DNA from: Candidatus Nitrosopumilus sp.
GTDB taxonomy: Archaea > Thermoproteota > Nitrososphaeria > Nitrososphaerales > Nitrosopumilaceae
DNA length: 13,441 bases
Direction of reading: 5' to 3'
NCBI GenBank assembly: GCA_016784625.1
Contig: JADHUF010000027.1
Coordinates: 1 to 13,441, forward strand
The notes below the pieces were generated by a model. The model saw only the letters and a program-made list of their open reading frames with translations, made no database searches and was not told the origin of the DNA. The translations under genes and the position numbers were made by a program. Shown here one piece after another: positions 13,293 to 13,441 of the stretch. The first letter of the stretch is position 1. Each line of letters opens with the position of its first letter.

Positions 13293-13441
13293 TTACATTC
13301 TGTCTGGAGCTTTGATTCCAAGAAGGTCTAATGCTTTTTCTAAAACAATTTTGAAAGAATTTACTAGACATAGACGTGAATTTTCAAGATCAATGTCACC
13401 TAAATCTAAAACTTTTGATTTTTCATAAAAAGAATTGAATG
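13293..13441 (-). CDS. argS: Arginyl-tRNA synthetase, C-terminal fragment
   Basis: Only the last 49 codons are in the window; the gene runs on past the right edge. The tail contains SRLCLVNSFKIVLEKAL and ends LLGIKAPDRM, the anticodon-binding DALR domain end that is almost invariant in ArgRS (LLGI.APxRM). The enzyme charges tRNA-Arg in the cytoplasm. It is a chromosomal housekeeping gene and so marks the backbone side of the island. Its 3' end is intact despite the adjacent integrase. Confidence 0.88.
   Translation of the reverse strand, partial: FNSFYEKSKVLDLGDIDLENSRLCLVNSFKIVLEKALDLLGIKAPDRM

Overview
The window looks like a defence island in an AT-rich archaeon, probably a marine or soil ammonia-oxidising thaumarchaeon (Nitrosopumilales). 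That placement is an inference. It rests on the archaeal-type ArgRS C-terminus at the right edge, on TATA boxes about 26-28 nt upstream of leaderless first genes, on Shine-Dalgarno motifs only before internal operon genes, and on the very AT-rich codon use. No rRNA or tRNA is present to settle the taxonomy.

The core is a complete DNA phosphorothioation (Dnd) operon on the minus strand, read right to left as dndB (11385-10291), dndC (10290-8782), dndD (8780-6744), dndE (6754-6377) and dndA (6380-5217). These five genes are overlapping or within 1 nt of each other. DndA supplies sulfur from cysteine. DndC (PP-loop, Fe-S), DndD (SMC-like ATPase) and DndE place it in the DNA backbone as a phosphorothioate. 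DndB is the DGQHR-type family member, known in bacteria as a regulator or modulator.

A second module follows. On the minus strand are a 65-67 aa protein with its own promoter, a second DndD-like SMC ATPase (746 aa) and a ~152 aa Dnd-associated protein. Convergent to these, and only 2 nt away, lies a 731 aa protein with an N-terminal PLD-like nuclease domain and an SF2 helicase. The bacterial restriction genes dndF/G/H are absent. The four-gene set matches the outline of the archaeal PbeABCD module, reported in haloarchaea to stop virus replication in a phosphorothioate-dependent way. The best reading is a DndBCDEA plus PbeABCD-like self/non-self defence system, unusual in keeping dndB.

To the right of dndB are a 53 aa gene with its own promoter, a 278-nt non-coding stretch rich in CATACCC repeats and inverted repeats, a tyrosine recombinase (419 aa) with a C-terminal coiled coil, a cluster of short palindromes, and the 3' end of argS (chromosomal housekeeping). 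The recombinase beside argS and the repeats suggest one edge of an integrated island. The left edge is not visible.
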